Shown here one piece after another: positions 1 through 7,923 of a DNA stretch of 22,151 nt. The notes beneath the pieces were generated by a model. It ran no database searches, was not told the origin of the DNA, and saw nothing but the letters and a program-made list of their open reading frames with translations. Made by a program: the position numbers and the translations under genes. Numbering within the stretch: position 1 is the stretch's first letter; the number at the start of each line of letters is the position of its first letter. Source of the stretch: Alistipes sp. (GTDB lineage Bacteria > Bacteroidota > Bacteroidia > Bacteroidales > Rikenellaceae); assembly GCA_017380955.1 (NCBI GenBank), contig JAFOCZ010000057.1, positions 1-22,151 on the forward strand, read 5' to 3'.

Positions 1-1
1 G

Positions 2-235
2 ATCACCGGATTCATCGGTGCTTTCAAGGCGTACAGCGACGCGGTGGCACTGTTCGGTACCGACCTGAACGCGGCGGAGATGAACACCATCGTAGGCTAT
101 ATTTACGATATGCTGTACGGTGACAGCGGCGGATTCCCCTCCTATGCGTCCGCCGCCGCCGTGGTGCTCTTTGCCATCGTTTTGACGATCACCTGCATCA
201 ATCTGCTGATCAGCCGAAAACACGTCCATTATTGA
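2..235 (+). CDS. Sugar ABC transporter permease, MalF-type, C-terminal fragment
   Basis: The reading frame is open from base 2, so the gene starts before the window; only about 77 C-terminal residues are present. It is the last part of an inner-membrane permease of the binding-protein-dependent carbohydrate importers (MalF/UgpA-like). The segments IGAFKAYSDAVALFGT, IVGYIYDMLY and GFPSYASAAAVVLFAIVLT match the usual end of this family: a periplasmic stretch, then a final hydrophobic helix rich in Ala and Val, and a short basic tail (SRKHVHY). The next gene, a MalG-type permease, starts 13 bases downstream behind a Shine-Dalgarno sequence, as expected for a permease pair. The piece appears to be Bacillota DNA, unlike the Bacteroidota sequence after about 1.5 kb. 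The family is clear; the transported sugar cannot be told. Confidence 0.85.
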   Translation: MTGFIGAFKAYSDAVALFGTDLNAAEMNTIVGYIYDMLYGDSGGFPSYASAAAVVLFAIVLTITCINLLISRKHVHY

Positions 236-248
236 AGAAGGTGACAGT

Positions 249-1124
249 ATGGGAAAACCGATAGATTATAAAAAGATCGAGCGGCGTGCCGCCGCCCGCA
301 GTGCCGTCAAAAACGGCGTCACCTATACGCTGCTTTCCTTGTGGGCGCTTTTGGTGCTGTTTCCGTTTTACTGGATGCTTCTGACGTCCATTAAGGGATA
401 CGGCGCGTACAACGCGGAATATATTCCGAAGTTTTACACCCTGGCCCCCACGATCCAGAACTATATCGATGCGTTTACTACCGTGTCCCTGGGCCGCTAC
501 TTCCTGAATACTGCTGTGTTCACGGCGATTACCACGTTGACGATGCTGATCGTAATCGTGCCCGCGGCCTTTGCCTTCTCCCGCTTGAACTTCCGCGGAA
601 AGAACGTGGTGTTCGTTCTGTTCCTTTCTCTTATGATGATCCCGAATGAGATGATGATCATCACCAACTTTACCACCATCACCAATCTGGATCTGCGTAA
701 TACCTTTGCCGGTCTGATCCTGCCCTCGGTGATGTCCGTGTTCTATTTGTACCTCCTGAAAGAAAATTTCGCACAGGTGCCCGATGAATTGTACTACGCC
801 GCCAAGGTGGACGGCACCTCGGATTTAAAATACCTGCTCAAAGTTATGATCCCGATCTGCAAACCCACCCTGGTTACCGTGGTGATTCTGAAGGTCATTG
901 AGTGCTGGAATTCCTACGTGTGGCCACGACTGATCACGGATGACGAGGCGTATTATCTGTTGTCCAACGGTATCCAGGAGATCCGTGAAAACGGATTTGG
1001 CCGCGAAAACATCCCCGCTATGATGGCGGCGGTGGTGGCCATCTCCGTGCCGCTGATCGTTTTGTTCCTCATTTTCCGTAATAAGATCATGGAAGGCGTT
1101 GCCAGCGGAGGTACCAAAGGATGA
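249..1124 (+). CDS. Carbohydrate ABC transporter permease, MalG-type
   Basis: A 291-residue inner-membrane permease, full length for the MalG/UgpE family. The N-terminus is basic, followed by a first helix (TYTLLSLWALLVLFPFYWML) ending in the conserved TSIK region. The cytoplasmic EAA loop that contacts the ATPase is visible as ELYYAAKVDGTSDLKYLLKV followed by MIPICKP, at about residues 178-205. The last helix and a short tail close the protein. The start is supported by a strong Shine-Dalgarno (GAAGGTG) 5 to 8 bases upstream of the ATG. The stop overlaps the start of the binding-protein gene in an ATGA tetranucleotide, showing translational coupling. With the MalF-type partner upstream it would form the membrane channel of a sugar importer; no ATPase gene is in view, which is usual because Bacillota importers often share one. 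The substrate is unknown. Confidence 0.93.
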   Translation: MGKPIDYKKIERRAAARSAVKNGVTYTLLSLWALLVLFPFYWMLLTSIKGYGAYNAEYIPKFYTLAPTIQNYIDAFTTVSLGRYFLNTAVFTAITTLTMLIVIVPAAFAFSRLNFRGKNVVFVLFLSLMMIPNEMMIITNFTTITNLDLRNTFAGLILPSVMSVFYLYLLKENFAQVPDELYYAAKVDGTSDLKYLLKVMIPICKPTLVTVVILKVIECWNSYVWPRLITDDEAYYLLSNGIQEIRENGFGRENIPAMMAAVVAISVPLIVLFLIFRNKIMEGVASGGTKG

Positions 1125-1534
1125 GAATTCTGCGAGTTTTGTCTTTGCTTTTGGTGATCGGACTTCTTGTCCCCGCCGTGTGCGGATGCCACGGCTCCCG
1201 TGCGATGGAGCCCTTCGTTATGCCCGATGGATTGGATATGACGAGGGAATACGAAATTACCTTTTGGGCAAAAAACGATACCAATATCCAGCAGACCCGT
1301 ATCTATAAAAAGGCCATCGAGGACTTTCAGACCCTCTATCCCAATATCCGCGTCAATCTTCGCCTGTATACGGATTACGGCAAGATCTACAACGACGTAA
1401 TCACCAATATCGCCACAAAGACCACCCCCAACGTGTGCATTACCTATCCCGATCATATTGCCACGTACCGAACGGGTAAGAATATCGTTGTGCCGCTGGA
1501 TTCTTTGTTCGTCAAAGGTAATAAAAAAAAGTGA
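1121..1534 (+). pseudogene. ABC sugar-binding lipoprotein, truncated at a sequence junction
   Basis: The N-terminal third of a family 1 extracellular solute-binding protein. A hydrophobic signal (MRILRVLSLLLVIGLLVPA) leads to a lipobox with the probable lipidated Cys23 (VCGC). The mature start has typical features: YEITFWAKNDT, then KAIEDFQTLYPNIRVNLR, then NDVITNIATKTTPNV, as in lobe 1 of these proteins. Family members run to about 420-480 residues; here the frame ends after 137. The last five or so codons (GNKKK, stop) come from an A-rich tract leading into GTGAAA repeats of the Bacteroidota part. The gene is therefore broken exactly where the sequence changes character, most likely by mis-assembly rather than natural decay. 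Its start overlaps the permease stop (ATGA). Confidence 0.85.
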
Positions 1535-1786
1535 AAGGTGAAAACTGGAAAGTGAAAAGTGCGGTATTTTTTTAAAGAGACAGGTGAAAACTGAAAAGTG
1601 AAAAGTGCGGAAATTTATGTTTAGTTTCTATGGGGATTGATGGGTAGTTATAGGTAGTGATGGGTAGTGAAATTAGGGAGTTTAGCGAAGTTAGGGCGAA
1701 ACACTAAACTCATTAAATTCCTTAAATTCCCTAAACCTGCGTCGCAGACACCTTACTTTTCACTTTTCACCTTTCACTTTTCCCTT
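1528..1786. repeat. Intergenic mosaic repeat, copy R1
   Basis: No gene is seen in the stretch between the truncated binding-protein gene and the fimbrillin-like gene. It opens with GTGAAAGGTGAAAACTGG and a second GTGAAAACTGAAAAGTG block. A period-10 array follows (ATGGGGATTG, ATGGGTAGTT, ATAGGTAGTG, ATGGGTAGTG), then an AT-rich part built of TTAGGGA/TCCCTAA segments, then the link GCGTCGCAGACACCTTAC and a run of CTTTTCACTTTTCACC. The same building blocks recur in six other intergenic regions of this window. The left edge coincides with the suspected chimeric junction. Confidence 0.75.
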
Positions 1787-1822
1787 AAAACAAAAACTGC
1801 CCGACTCTAAGAGCCGAGCAGT
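1787..1822 (-). terminator. Intrinsic terminator of the fimbrillin-like operon
   Basis: Read on the minus strand, ACTGCTCGGCTCT and AGAGTCGGGCAGT form a 13-bp stem (two G-U pairs) with a minimal loop, followed directly by TTTTTGTTTT. It begins 21 bases after the stop codon of the fimbrillin-like gene, so it closes that transcript. On the plus strand the wobble pairs become mismatches and no T-run follows the stem, so the polarity is clear. Confidence 0.85.
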
Positions 1823-1843
1823 TCGATATTGTGCTAAAGCGTG

Positions 1844-3451
1844 TTACTCTGCGTAGCGGAGACCTACCTCATAAATGAAATAGTATGTTCCCTGACCTGA
1901 TACACCTGTATCACAACTTACACTTACATATTGCTGAGAAGGTGTCATTGTAAATGCCGACAACCAAACGCCTGCACCAGCCTTACTATCACTAAGACTT
2001 GTGTTTGTCTTATCAGTACAAGTAATAGACTTACTTGCTGAAGATGAAGCAGATGATACTGGACCTACATAACCATTCTTATTAAATGCTTTGAAATTCC
2101 AAACTCCAGCGGCATAAGCGTGGCGAACCACCTGTGGCTGAACGTTAATATCAGCAGGTATATTAAACATTGGAGAAACAATATAACCAGACTCATTAGT
2201 TGTACCGAACACATTACGGTAATAGTGCAATACCAATGTACTGCTGTGACCAGCCAAATCCATAGTACCCACTCGCAACTTACCATTTGTCGACCAACCT
2301 GCGTTGCGATAAGCATTCAACGAGCCATTTACGAAGTTGTAACTATATGGCAAACCTGTAATATACACTGTTGTAGATGACTTGTATGTCTGACCATCCT
2401 TAGTCTTAATATAAGCCTCAACACTCTTTGCACCCCATGTAGATACTGTGACATCTTGTGTCATTGCAAAGCTCTTTGTTGCAGTATCAACATCAGACAC
2501 ATAAGTCACACCATCTACCACATAACCAGCCTCGGCAATCATAGCGTTCTGAACACCCGCAAATGTAGATGCTGTGGTGAAGTAGATGACATTGTTAGCA
2601 CAAGAGTTAGCCTTATTGACATCTCCCGAAACGTAGTAACTGTATGATGTCATAGGCGTGCCGAGTGACACAGAAGGTGTTGACCACTCGATGTTTACGC
2701 GTGTGGTAGTACCCTTTGCGAAGGTCTTGCCGTTGTATGCCTTGGCGCAGACGTTACCCGCAGCATCTGTGAGGCTCACAATGTATCCCGCAGTCATATC
2801 CATATCGGCTGGCAACGAGAAGAAGAAGCCATCAACAGCAGGATTCTCGACAACATATGCCGAGGTCTCGCCCTCTACAGTTGCCGCCTCCGACTCAAAG
2901 TCGTATACAAACTCCGAAGCGATAGCCGAGCCATCGAAAGCCTTAAACTCCGCCTTTGCCAAAGACTCCACACCGCTAACGGTAACGTGGAGAAGTGCAT
3001 TTGCAGGCGTGAACGACAAATTGATGCTCTCAGCAGAGTTTGAAGCACCCTTTGCCACCAACACAGCAGCGTCGTCACCCGACTGCACGGCGAGGTTGAT
3101 AGAGGCAACACCCTCAGTAATAGCCACCGCAGGATAGATAGCGTAGTAGGTATCTGTAGCAGATACCACGTTACCCTCACCAGCGAAGAATGCCTGGTCG
3201 CGGGTCTCGCTGAGTTCGTATGCGGTCATAGTCATAGATGTGCCAGCCACAGACGAGAGTTGAATCTTATCACCCTCAGCCCACTTTACATCCGTAAAAT
3301 TCTCACCCTCAACCGATACTCGTGTGTCATCCACAACGATTGAGGCGTCAACAGTGAAATTGTTCTTTGCAACAACATCCATAGGAGTGTTCTCCTTAGA
3401 ACAACCCACCAAAGCAGCAACGGCTGCCAAAGCCATAAAAATCTTCTTCAT
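1844..3451 (-). CDS. Fimbrillin-like surface lipoprotein
   Basis: A 535-residue lipoprotein of a Bacteroidales surface-protein type. Residues 1-17 are a signal peptide with lipobox LVGC (Cys17). Residues about 30-260 resemble fimbrillin-like N-terminal domains: a beta-rich stretch with TRVSVEG, the typical VKWAEGDKIQL, and YYAIYPA. From about residue 265 to the end is a second beta-rich part with many Ser, Thr, Tyr and Asn that I do not recognise. The DNA for this second part is visibly more AT-rich than that of the first. The gene follows a 41-residue small protein by 21 bases, shares its promoter and ends at a strong terminator. No adjacent fimbrial assembly genes are present, so it may be a stand-alone adhesin or minor pilus component. 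The lipoprotein call is firm; the fimbrillin relationship is from motif memory. Confidence 0.75.
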   Translation of the reverse strand: MKKIFMALAAVAALVGCSKENTPMDVVAKNNFTVDASIVVDDTRVSVEGENFTDVKWAEGDKIQLSSVAGTSMTMTAYELSETRDQAFFAGEGNVVSATDTYYAIYPAVAITEGVASINLAVQSGDDAAVLVAKGASNSAESINLSFTPANALLHVTVSGVESLAKAEFKAFDGSAIASEFVYDFESEAATVEGETSAYVVENPAVDGFFFSLPADMDMTAGYIVSLTDAAGNVCAKAYNGKTFAKGTTTRVNIEWSTPSVSLGTPMTSYSYYVSGDVNKANSCANNVIYFTTASTFAGVQNAMIAEAGYVVDGVTYVSDVDTATKSFAMTQDVTVSTWGAKSVEAYIKTKDGQTYKSSTTVYITGLPYSYNFVNGSLNAYRNAGWSTNGKLRVGTMDLAGHSSTLVLHYYRNVFGTTNESGYIVSPMFNIPADINVQPQVVRHAYAAGVWNFKAFNKNGYVGPVSSASSSASKSITCTDKTNTSLSDSKAGAGVWLSAFTMTPSQQYVSVSCDTGVSGQGTYYFIYEVGLRYAE

Positions 3452-3472
3452 AGTAGTGTACGTTCTAAAAGA

Positions 3473-3598
3473 TTACTCCATCTCCTCGCCATCGCCGCCA
3501 TCGCCATAGTCACCGCCGATGCCCGAAAGTGCGAAACCTGCCTCAACCGAAATCTCTACGACCTCAATCTCTGGCGCTGTGTAAAAAATCTTCTTCAT
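3473..3598 (-). CDS. 41-residue Bacteroidales small protein (MKKIF...APEIE...)
   Basis: A short frame starting MKKIFYTAPEIEVVEISV, continuing EAGFALSGIGGDYGDGG and ending DGEEME. It has no hydrophobic segment or cysteine; the first half is charged and strand-like and the second half is Gly/Asp/Glu-rich. Many Bacteroidales genomes carry small proteins with the pattern MKKxYxxPExExxExxxExGFAxS, often next to fimbrillin-like genes; that is recollection, not a search. Support here: a good Bacteroidota promoter lies about 75 bases upstream of its start, the fimbrillin-like lipoprotein begins 21 bases after its stop, and both genes share the first codons MKKIF. The function is unknown; possibilities are a leader peptide, a secreted or processed peptide, or a regulator of the next gene. 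Confidence 0.7.
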   Translation of the reverse strand: MKKIFYTAPEIEVVEISVEAGFALSGIGGDYGDGGDGEEME

Positions 3599-3671
3599 AA
3601 AAAGTTATATAAATTTATTCTTATCTTCAACGAGTTGCCCTCGCGCATATAACACGCGCGAAAATGTCGTG

Positions 3672-3701
3672 CAAAGGTAATCTATTTTTTTTCGCTACCA
3701 A
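3672..3701 (-). promoter_or_regulatory. Bacteroidota sigma-ABfr promoter for the small protein and fimbrillin-like lipoprotein
   Basis: On the minus strand a -33 TTG (3699-3701) is separated by 19 bases from the -7 box TACCTTTG (3672-3679), matching the Bacteroidota consensus TTG-N19/20-TAnnTTTG. Transcription would begin near 3665, giving a leader of about 65 bases before the small protein. The leader includes a GCGCGTGTTATATGCGCG dyad near 3645-3662. Confidence 0.8.
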
Positions 3702-3752
3702 AAGAATTTCAACAAACACCCCTATTTTCATCGCATAAAGTCACACAACGCA

Positions 3753-3793
3753 CAAAAAATATGGGCCTACCCAACAAGTTGTTAGATAGACCC
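3753..3793 (-). terminator. Intrinsic terminator at the end of the parE-to-DUF4465 operon
   Basis: On the minus strand, GGGTCTATCTAACAA pairs with TTGTTGGGTAGGCCC over 15 positions (three G-U pairs), followed by ATATTTTTTG. It is the first strong intrinsic terminator downstream of the long minus-strand gene run. It lies 135 bases past the stop of the DUF4465 gene, an unusually long untranslated tail. Confidence 0.8.
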
Positions 3794-3927
3794 TTACTCT
3801 TCGAAGTCGTATAACAAGAGTTAGTTTTAGGCGCACGCAGTCCGAAAAACCGGAGTTTACTTGGCGTAAATGAGGCTTTTGAGGACAAGTGCAACGCCAA
3901 AATAACCTTGTTAGACGGCTTCCCTGG
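3794..3927 (-). other. Untranslated 3' tail between the DUF4465 gene and the terminator
   Basis: Together with the terminator and promoter around it, this fills the 329-base gap between two genes. A 63-codon frame (3709-3900) crosses it on the minus strand, but it runs through the terminator hairpin and has no translation signal, so I do not call it a gene. Short dyads are present, such as ACTCTT/AAGAGT near 3797-3822 and TCCG/CGGA near 3841-3854. It could be a structured RNA tail or a remnant repeat. Confidence 0.4.
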
Positions 3928-4620
3928 TTAGAGACTGTAGACCAAATCGTCAATAGCAATGTAAAGAGGCGTATTCGCACCATACTCACCAACATCCGAA
4001 GTCTCGATGGTTATACGCACTCGGTCTGCTGTGATGCCCAACGAGAACTCGTTCCAGTTATCTGCCACAAAGCGCTTACCATCGCGATAGTCAACAACAT
4101 AGCACTCTACAGACTCTCCCGTAGGTTTCTCAAGTTTATCCAACGCCGAGAATACCACCTTCAGGTAGTCACCATCCTCGAACTTACGGGCGAAGTCGTT
4201 GATAGCCTCATCGGTAATCGAGGCGTAAACATAGGTCGTGAGGTTTAGTTTTACGCTATGTAGCAAAGCGCTCTGCTTTATGAACACCATATCGCAGGGG
4301 TCTGAGTAACTGTCGTAGTAGTACAACAGGAAGTTATCACCCGAAGCAGCCTCGGTGTTATATACGGCATACTGATTCTCATACTTGCCATTAGTAGCGT
4401 CACGGTCGTAGACCTTAGAGAGTGCAAAGCCACCCCAATAGTTATACTCATCGTTGTAGAAATGCTCACAATCCACATTCTCGCCGTGGAAGCCATAGGC
4501 ATACTCGCCATCTATGACACCCTCGAAACTCTCAACAATCTTCTCGGGAGCAACGCTCTCCTCTCCCTTATCGCAACTTACAAATGCCAAGAGGCACAAC
4601 AGATAAAAAAGTTTTCTCAT
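3928..4620 (-). CDS. DUF4465-family lipoprotein
   Basis: A 230-residue lipoprotein. The signal peptide ends in lipobox FVSC (Cys16), followed by an acidic stretch. The mature part looks like DUF4465, a beta-sandwich family common in Bacteroidota and some other bacteria: FYNDEYNYWGGFALSKVYDRD matches the usual pattern of aromatic residues, WxGFA and D, and the end, YIAIDDLVYSL, matches the strand that closes such folds. Family members are secreted or surface-bound with unknown function; some lie near cobalamin-type TonB uptake genes, but no such gene is adjacent here. It follows the LolA-like gene by 23 bases on the same strand and is the last gene before the terminator, so it is probably the distal cistron of the ftsK operon. 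Confidence 0.75.
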   Translation of the reverse strand: MRKLFYLLCLLAFVSCDKGEESVAPEKIVESFEGVIDGEYAYGFHGENVDCEHFYNDEYNYWGGFALSKVYDRDATNGKYENQYAVYNTEAASGDNFLLYYYDSYSDPCDMVFIKQSALLHSVKLNLTTYVYASITDEAINDFARKFEDGDYLKVVFSALDKLEKPTGESVECYVVDYRDGKRFVADNWNEFSLGITADRVRITIETSDVGEYGANTPLYIAIDDLVYSL

Positions 4621-4643
4621 CGGTTAGGTTTATTAGTTAAAGT

Positions 4644-5243
4644 TTACAAAAATGAGACGATATCGTAGCCACGATAATCATCTTTCTTCCAGCGAGGTAG
4701 CACCCTCGCATCAGCATCGGCAATGCGCGTTGCGATGTCTATCCTCACACCGTCGTAGTCATACGATATGCTGCGTGGCACAACACCCGAGCCGTCACGC
4801 ACCAAGGTTACGCCAATCGCGCTAACACCCATAGCATCGTCACGGGGCACAAGGCTCAGCACACACACCTTAGCATCACTCTCCACGATGCTCACCGCAA
4901 ACTCATCACCAACAAAGTCAAAGGCCTTCGTAGGGTTGGTGAGCAGATCCACCGAGGTGAGGTCTACGCCATCTACGGTAACCTCCTTACGCTCGTTGTT
5001 CACCTCGTGGCGCAACTTGCCATCGCTATACACCTCCATAACTCCGAGCGTTATGTAATACCCATCGCCATCGACCATAAAGTATCCCTCCATAGGCTCA
5101 TCATCCATCGACACCTCGATGTGCATAGCATACCTATCGCCCAGCGACGCACTGAGCATCGTGAGCCACTCCTGGGCTGTGGTCTGCGCCGACACCGCGA
5201 CAGCAGATATCATAGCAACGACTACTGCAACTATCTTTCGCAT
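4644..5243 (-). CDS. LolA-like outer-membrane lipoprotein chaperone
   Basis: A 199-residue periplasmic protein with a cleavable signal peptide (MRKIVAVVVAMISAVAVSAQ, no lipobox cysteine). The body has the LolA/LolB-like half-barrel pattern: a strand ending EGYFMVDGDGYYITLG, the recognisable EVYSDGKLRHEVNNERKEV, then VDLLTNPTKAFDFV. In Bacteroidota a LolA-like gene typically lies directly behind ftsK, and here it starts 14 bases after the ftsK stop. The expected role is shuttling lipoproteins across the periplasm to the outer membrane, which fits a species with several lipoproteins in this window alone. Sequence similarity within this family is low, so the call rests on pattern plus synteny. 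Confidence 0.8.
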   Translation of the reverse strand: MRKIVAVVVAMISAVAVSAQTTAQEWLTMLSASLGDRYAMHIEVSMDDEPMEGYFMVDGDGYYITLGVMEVYSDGKLRHEVNNERKEVTVDGVDLTSVDLLTNPTKAFDFVGDEFAVSIVESDAKVCVLSLVPRDDAMGVSAIGVTLVRDGSGVVPRSISYDYDGVRIDIATRIADADARVLPRWKKDDYRGYDIVSFL

Positions 5244-5257
5244 AACGACTTACTCAA

Positions 5258-7855
5258 TTAGAATACACCCAAATCCTGCAACTTAGCCTCCAGCGACTGC
5301 AAGTCGTAGAACTTTATCTCGCGAGGCTTAGCACCCACCTGAGGGCCTACGATGCCTGCGCGCTCCAACTGCATCATAATACGTCCTGCGCGGTTGAAGC
5401 CCACCTCGAAACTACGCTGAATCATCGACGTAGAGATTACGCCATTTGTCACTGCAGCGCGTGCTATCTCGGCAAACTTAGGGTCGAACTTCTGCGCCAC
5501 GCCACTCATCTCGCTGCCGAAGCCACCCATATCACCTCCCATATCGCCACCCGACTCAGGAACATAGTCCGGAAGGTTATATGCCGATGTGTAACCCTGC
5601 TGCGAGCCGATATGCTCCACAATACGCTCCACCTCTGGAGTGTCGATAAAGGCACACTGGATACGTGTAGGCTCACCACCGCTGAGAAACAACATATCAC
5701 CACGACCGATAAGGCGGTTAGCACCTGGCTGGTCGATGATGGTGCGCGAGTCGGTCATCTGCATAACACGGAACGCAATACGCGCTGGGAAGTTAGCCTT
5801 GATACCTCCGGTGATAACCTTAACATCGGGGCGCTGTGTGGCAACGATAAGGTGGATACCCACAGCACGAGCCTTCTGCGCCAAGCGCATAACAGGCTTC
5901 TCAACCTCCTTAGCCGTCATAATCAAGTCGGCGAACTCATCGATGATGACAACGACATAAGGCAAGAAGCGGTGACCATTCTCAGGGTTGAGACGGCGAT
6001 GCACAAACTTATCGTTATACTCCACGATGTTCTTAGCACCTGCCTGCTTGCACAACTCCAAGCGGTTTTCCATCTCGGTGCAGAGTGAGTTAAGAGTATA
6101 TACCGCCTTCTTAGGGTCGGTGACAATAGCCTCATCCTCCGACTCCATCTTCGCCAGAAAGTGCTGCTCGAGGCGGTTATACAATGAGAACTCAACCATC
6201 TTAGGGTCTATAAGCACAAACTTCAACTCCGCAGGGTGCTTGCGGTAGAGCAACGATGCGATGATGGCGTTGAGACCTACCGACTTACCCTGTCCCGTAG
6301 CACCTGCAACAAGCAAGTGTGGCAACTTGGCAAGGTCAAAGGTGAAGTTCTCATTCTGGATTGTGCGACCTATGACCACAGGCAACTCTGCCTTGGAGTT
6401 CTGGAACTCTGGAGAGCATATTGCCGAGCGCATAGATACCGTCTGCTTGATGTTGTTAGGCACCTCGATACCTACAGTACCCTTACCCGGAATTGGGGCT
6501 ATGATACGCACACTCGGAGCCTTGAGATTCTGGGCAAGGTCATCCTCGAGACCTATGATTCTCGAAATCTTGACACCCGCCTCCTGAACAATCTCATAGA
6601 GAGTCACAGTAGGGCCTACCGTAGCGGTCATACTTGTGATAGGGATATGGAAGTGGAGCAATGTCTCGCGTATGCGCTCCTTATTCTTGAAAATCTCCTC
6701 CTCGTCGATAGTATTCACCTGCTTGTAGTCGTTCAAGAGTTTTGGCATAGGAGCATTGTAGTGACCAATGTCGAGTGTTGGGTCATAAGGCTCAACAATC
6801 TCCTCTGGGTCTACCTCCTTAGGTGTATGACGTCTTACCGTAACGACAAGGGCATCATCAGTATCGGTATTTGTCTCAGTAGCAGCATCACCACCCTCGC
6901 CACGCTCCTCGGGCGTAGCATCCTCCTCGGGTGTAGCATCGGTAGTCTTCTCGGTGCTACCACCAAGAATATCGTCAATCTGAGCATCGGTGAGAGTCGC
7001 ATCGGTCTGTGACTGCTCTGCCGTAGGCTTCACAACATCCTTTGCCTCATCCTCCTCAGCATCTCGTGGCACTGCAACAAACCTATCGTCGACATTTGGT
7101 GTAGGCTGTGGCTCTACAACTGGGGTATCAACCACAGGAGGCTCAGCGATAGTCTCCGCAGGATTCTCCTCTGCAACATCCTCTGCGCCAGCACCATCAC
7201 GGCGACGCTGCCACTTGTGGATAGTGCGACGTGTGGCATATGTGAGACCTCCCACAACCTGCTCACCAGCGTTGTCTACAACACGCAAGAAGTTACGATT
7301 TATAAGCAGACCCGTAAGAATCCAGCCCGCCACAACGACAAGCAGTGTGCCGAAGCCGCCGATAACCTCCGAGAGGTAGTTATCCAAAGCGATGCCATAC
7401 GCACCACCCAAGCCCGAGCCAAAGACACCCCACGCCGAGCCAAAGAAGAAGCCGAGTGTGAGAGAGCCAAGCACGAGGAACAATGTGCAGATGAGCAAAA
7501 AGCGATGCAGACGCAACGACTTATAGCGAAACAAGCGGAAGCCAAAGATGGCGCTGATGACAGGCAACACCATAGCAAAGAGTCCAAAGCCCTGACCCAC
7601 AACGGCATTGGCAACCTTAGCACCCATCTTGCCACATATATTATTGAACTCCATATGGTTGACAGGATGATCCAGCGCTGCCAAAGCACTCATATCCTGC
7701 TTCCAATAGAAGACATACGACACTATGGAGCAAAAGAGAAATGCTCCGATAAGCATAAATATAAAACCTACGACAAGGCGTATATTGTCTATCGTAGATA
7801 CTCTTTGCGCATTGGCATTTGTGGTCTTACCACTCTTATTCTTTGGTCCCATCAT
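5258..7855 (-). CDS. ftsK: DNA translocase FtsK
   Basis: An 865-residue FtsK/SpoIIIE protein that pumps DNA at the division septum. The N-terminus (about residues 22-190) holds four hydrophobic helices anchoring it in the inner membrane. Residues about 215-360 are an acidic, Thr/Pro/Glu-rich linker. The motor follows: Walker A GATGQGKS at 518-525, Walker B VVIIDE at 635-640, and ATQRPDVKVITGGIKANFP just after. A Gly/Met-rich spacer (GGDMGGDMGGFG, 769-780) leads to the DNA-reading gamma winged-helix domain (about 790-855), with TSMIQRSFEVGFNRAGRIM. The length is standard for Bacteroidota. Two ATG codons are adjacent at the start, so the protein may begin one residue later. It lies 68 bases after murI; that gap has an ATTATAG/CTATAAT dyad and no recognisable promoter, so it is probably cotranscribed. 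Confidence 0.97.
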   Translation of the reverse strand: MMGPKNKSGKTTNANAQRVSTIDNIRLVVGFIFMLIGAFLFCSIVSYVFYWKQDMSALAALDHPVNHMEFNNICGKMGAKVANAVVGQGFGLFAMVLPVISAIFGFRLFRYKSLRLHRFLLICTLFLVLGSLTLGFFFGSAWGVFGSGLGGAYGIALDNYLSEVIGGFGTLLVVVAGWILTGLLINRNFLRVVDNAGEQVVGGLTYATRRTIHKWQRRRDGAGAEDVAEENPAETIAEPPVVDTPVVEPQPTPNVDDRFVAVPRDAEEDEAKDVVKPTAEQSQTDATLTDAQIDDILGGSTEKTTDATPEEDATPEERGEGGDAATETNTDTDDALVVTVRRHTPKEVDPEEIVEPYDPTLDIGHYNAPMPKLLNDYKQVNTIDEEEIFKNKERIRETLLHFHIPITSMTATVGPTVTLYEIVQEAGVKISRIIGLEDDLAQNLKAPSVRIIAPIPGKGTVGIEVPNNIKQTVSMRSAICSPEFQNSKAELPVVIGRTIQNENFTFDLAKLPHLLVAGATGQGKSVGLNAIIASLLYRKHPAELKFVLIDPKMVEFSLYNRLEQHFLAKMESEDEAIVTDPKKAVYTLNSLCTEMENRLELCKQAGAKNIVEYNDKFVHRRLNPENGHRFLPYVVVIIDEFADLIMTAKEVEKPVMRLAQKARAVGIHLIVATQRPDVKVITGGIKANFPARIAFRVMQMTDSRTIIDQPGANRLIGRGDMLFLSGGEPTRIQCAFIDTPEVERIVEHIGSQQGYTSAYNLPDYVPESGGDMGGDMGGFGSEMSGVAQKFDPKFAEIARAAVTNGVISTSMIQRSFEVGFNRAGRIMMQLERAGIVGPQVGAKPREIKFYDLQSLEAKLQDLGVF

Positions 7856-7923
7856 ATATCATATTTTTGAGGTGTGTACTATATTATAGAGACCCACCGC
7901 CCCTATAATTATATCACCTTATA

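Noticed and set aside
1600..1690. CRISPR-like array
   Set aside because: The repeats are 10-nt units in direct succession without unique spacers, and no cas genes are present.
3709..3900. 63-codon minus-strand frame
   Set aside because: It crosses a strong intrinsic terminator and has no translation signal; treated as non-coding tail.
6236..7012. 258-codon plus-strand frame antisense to ftsK
   Set aside because: Shadow of the ftsK motor and linker coding sequence; no start signal or family resemblance.
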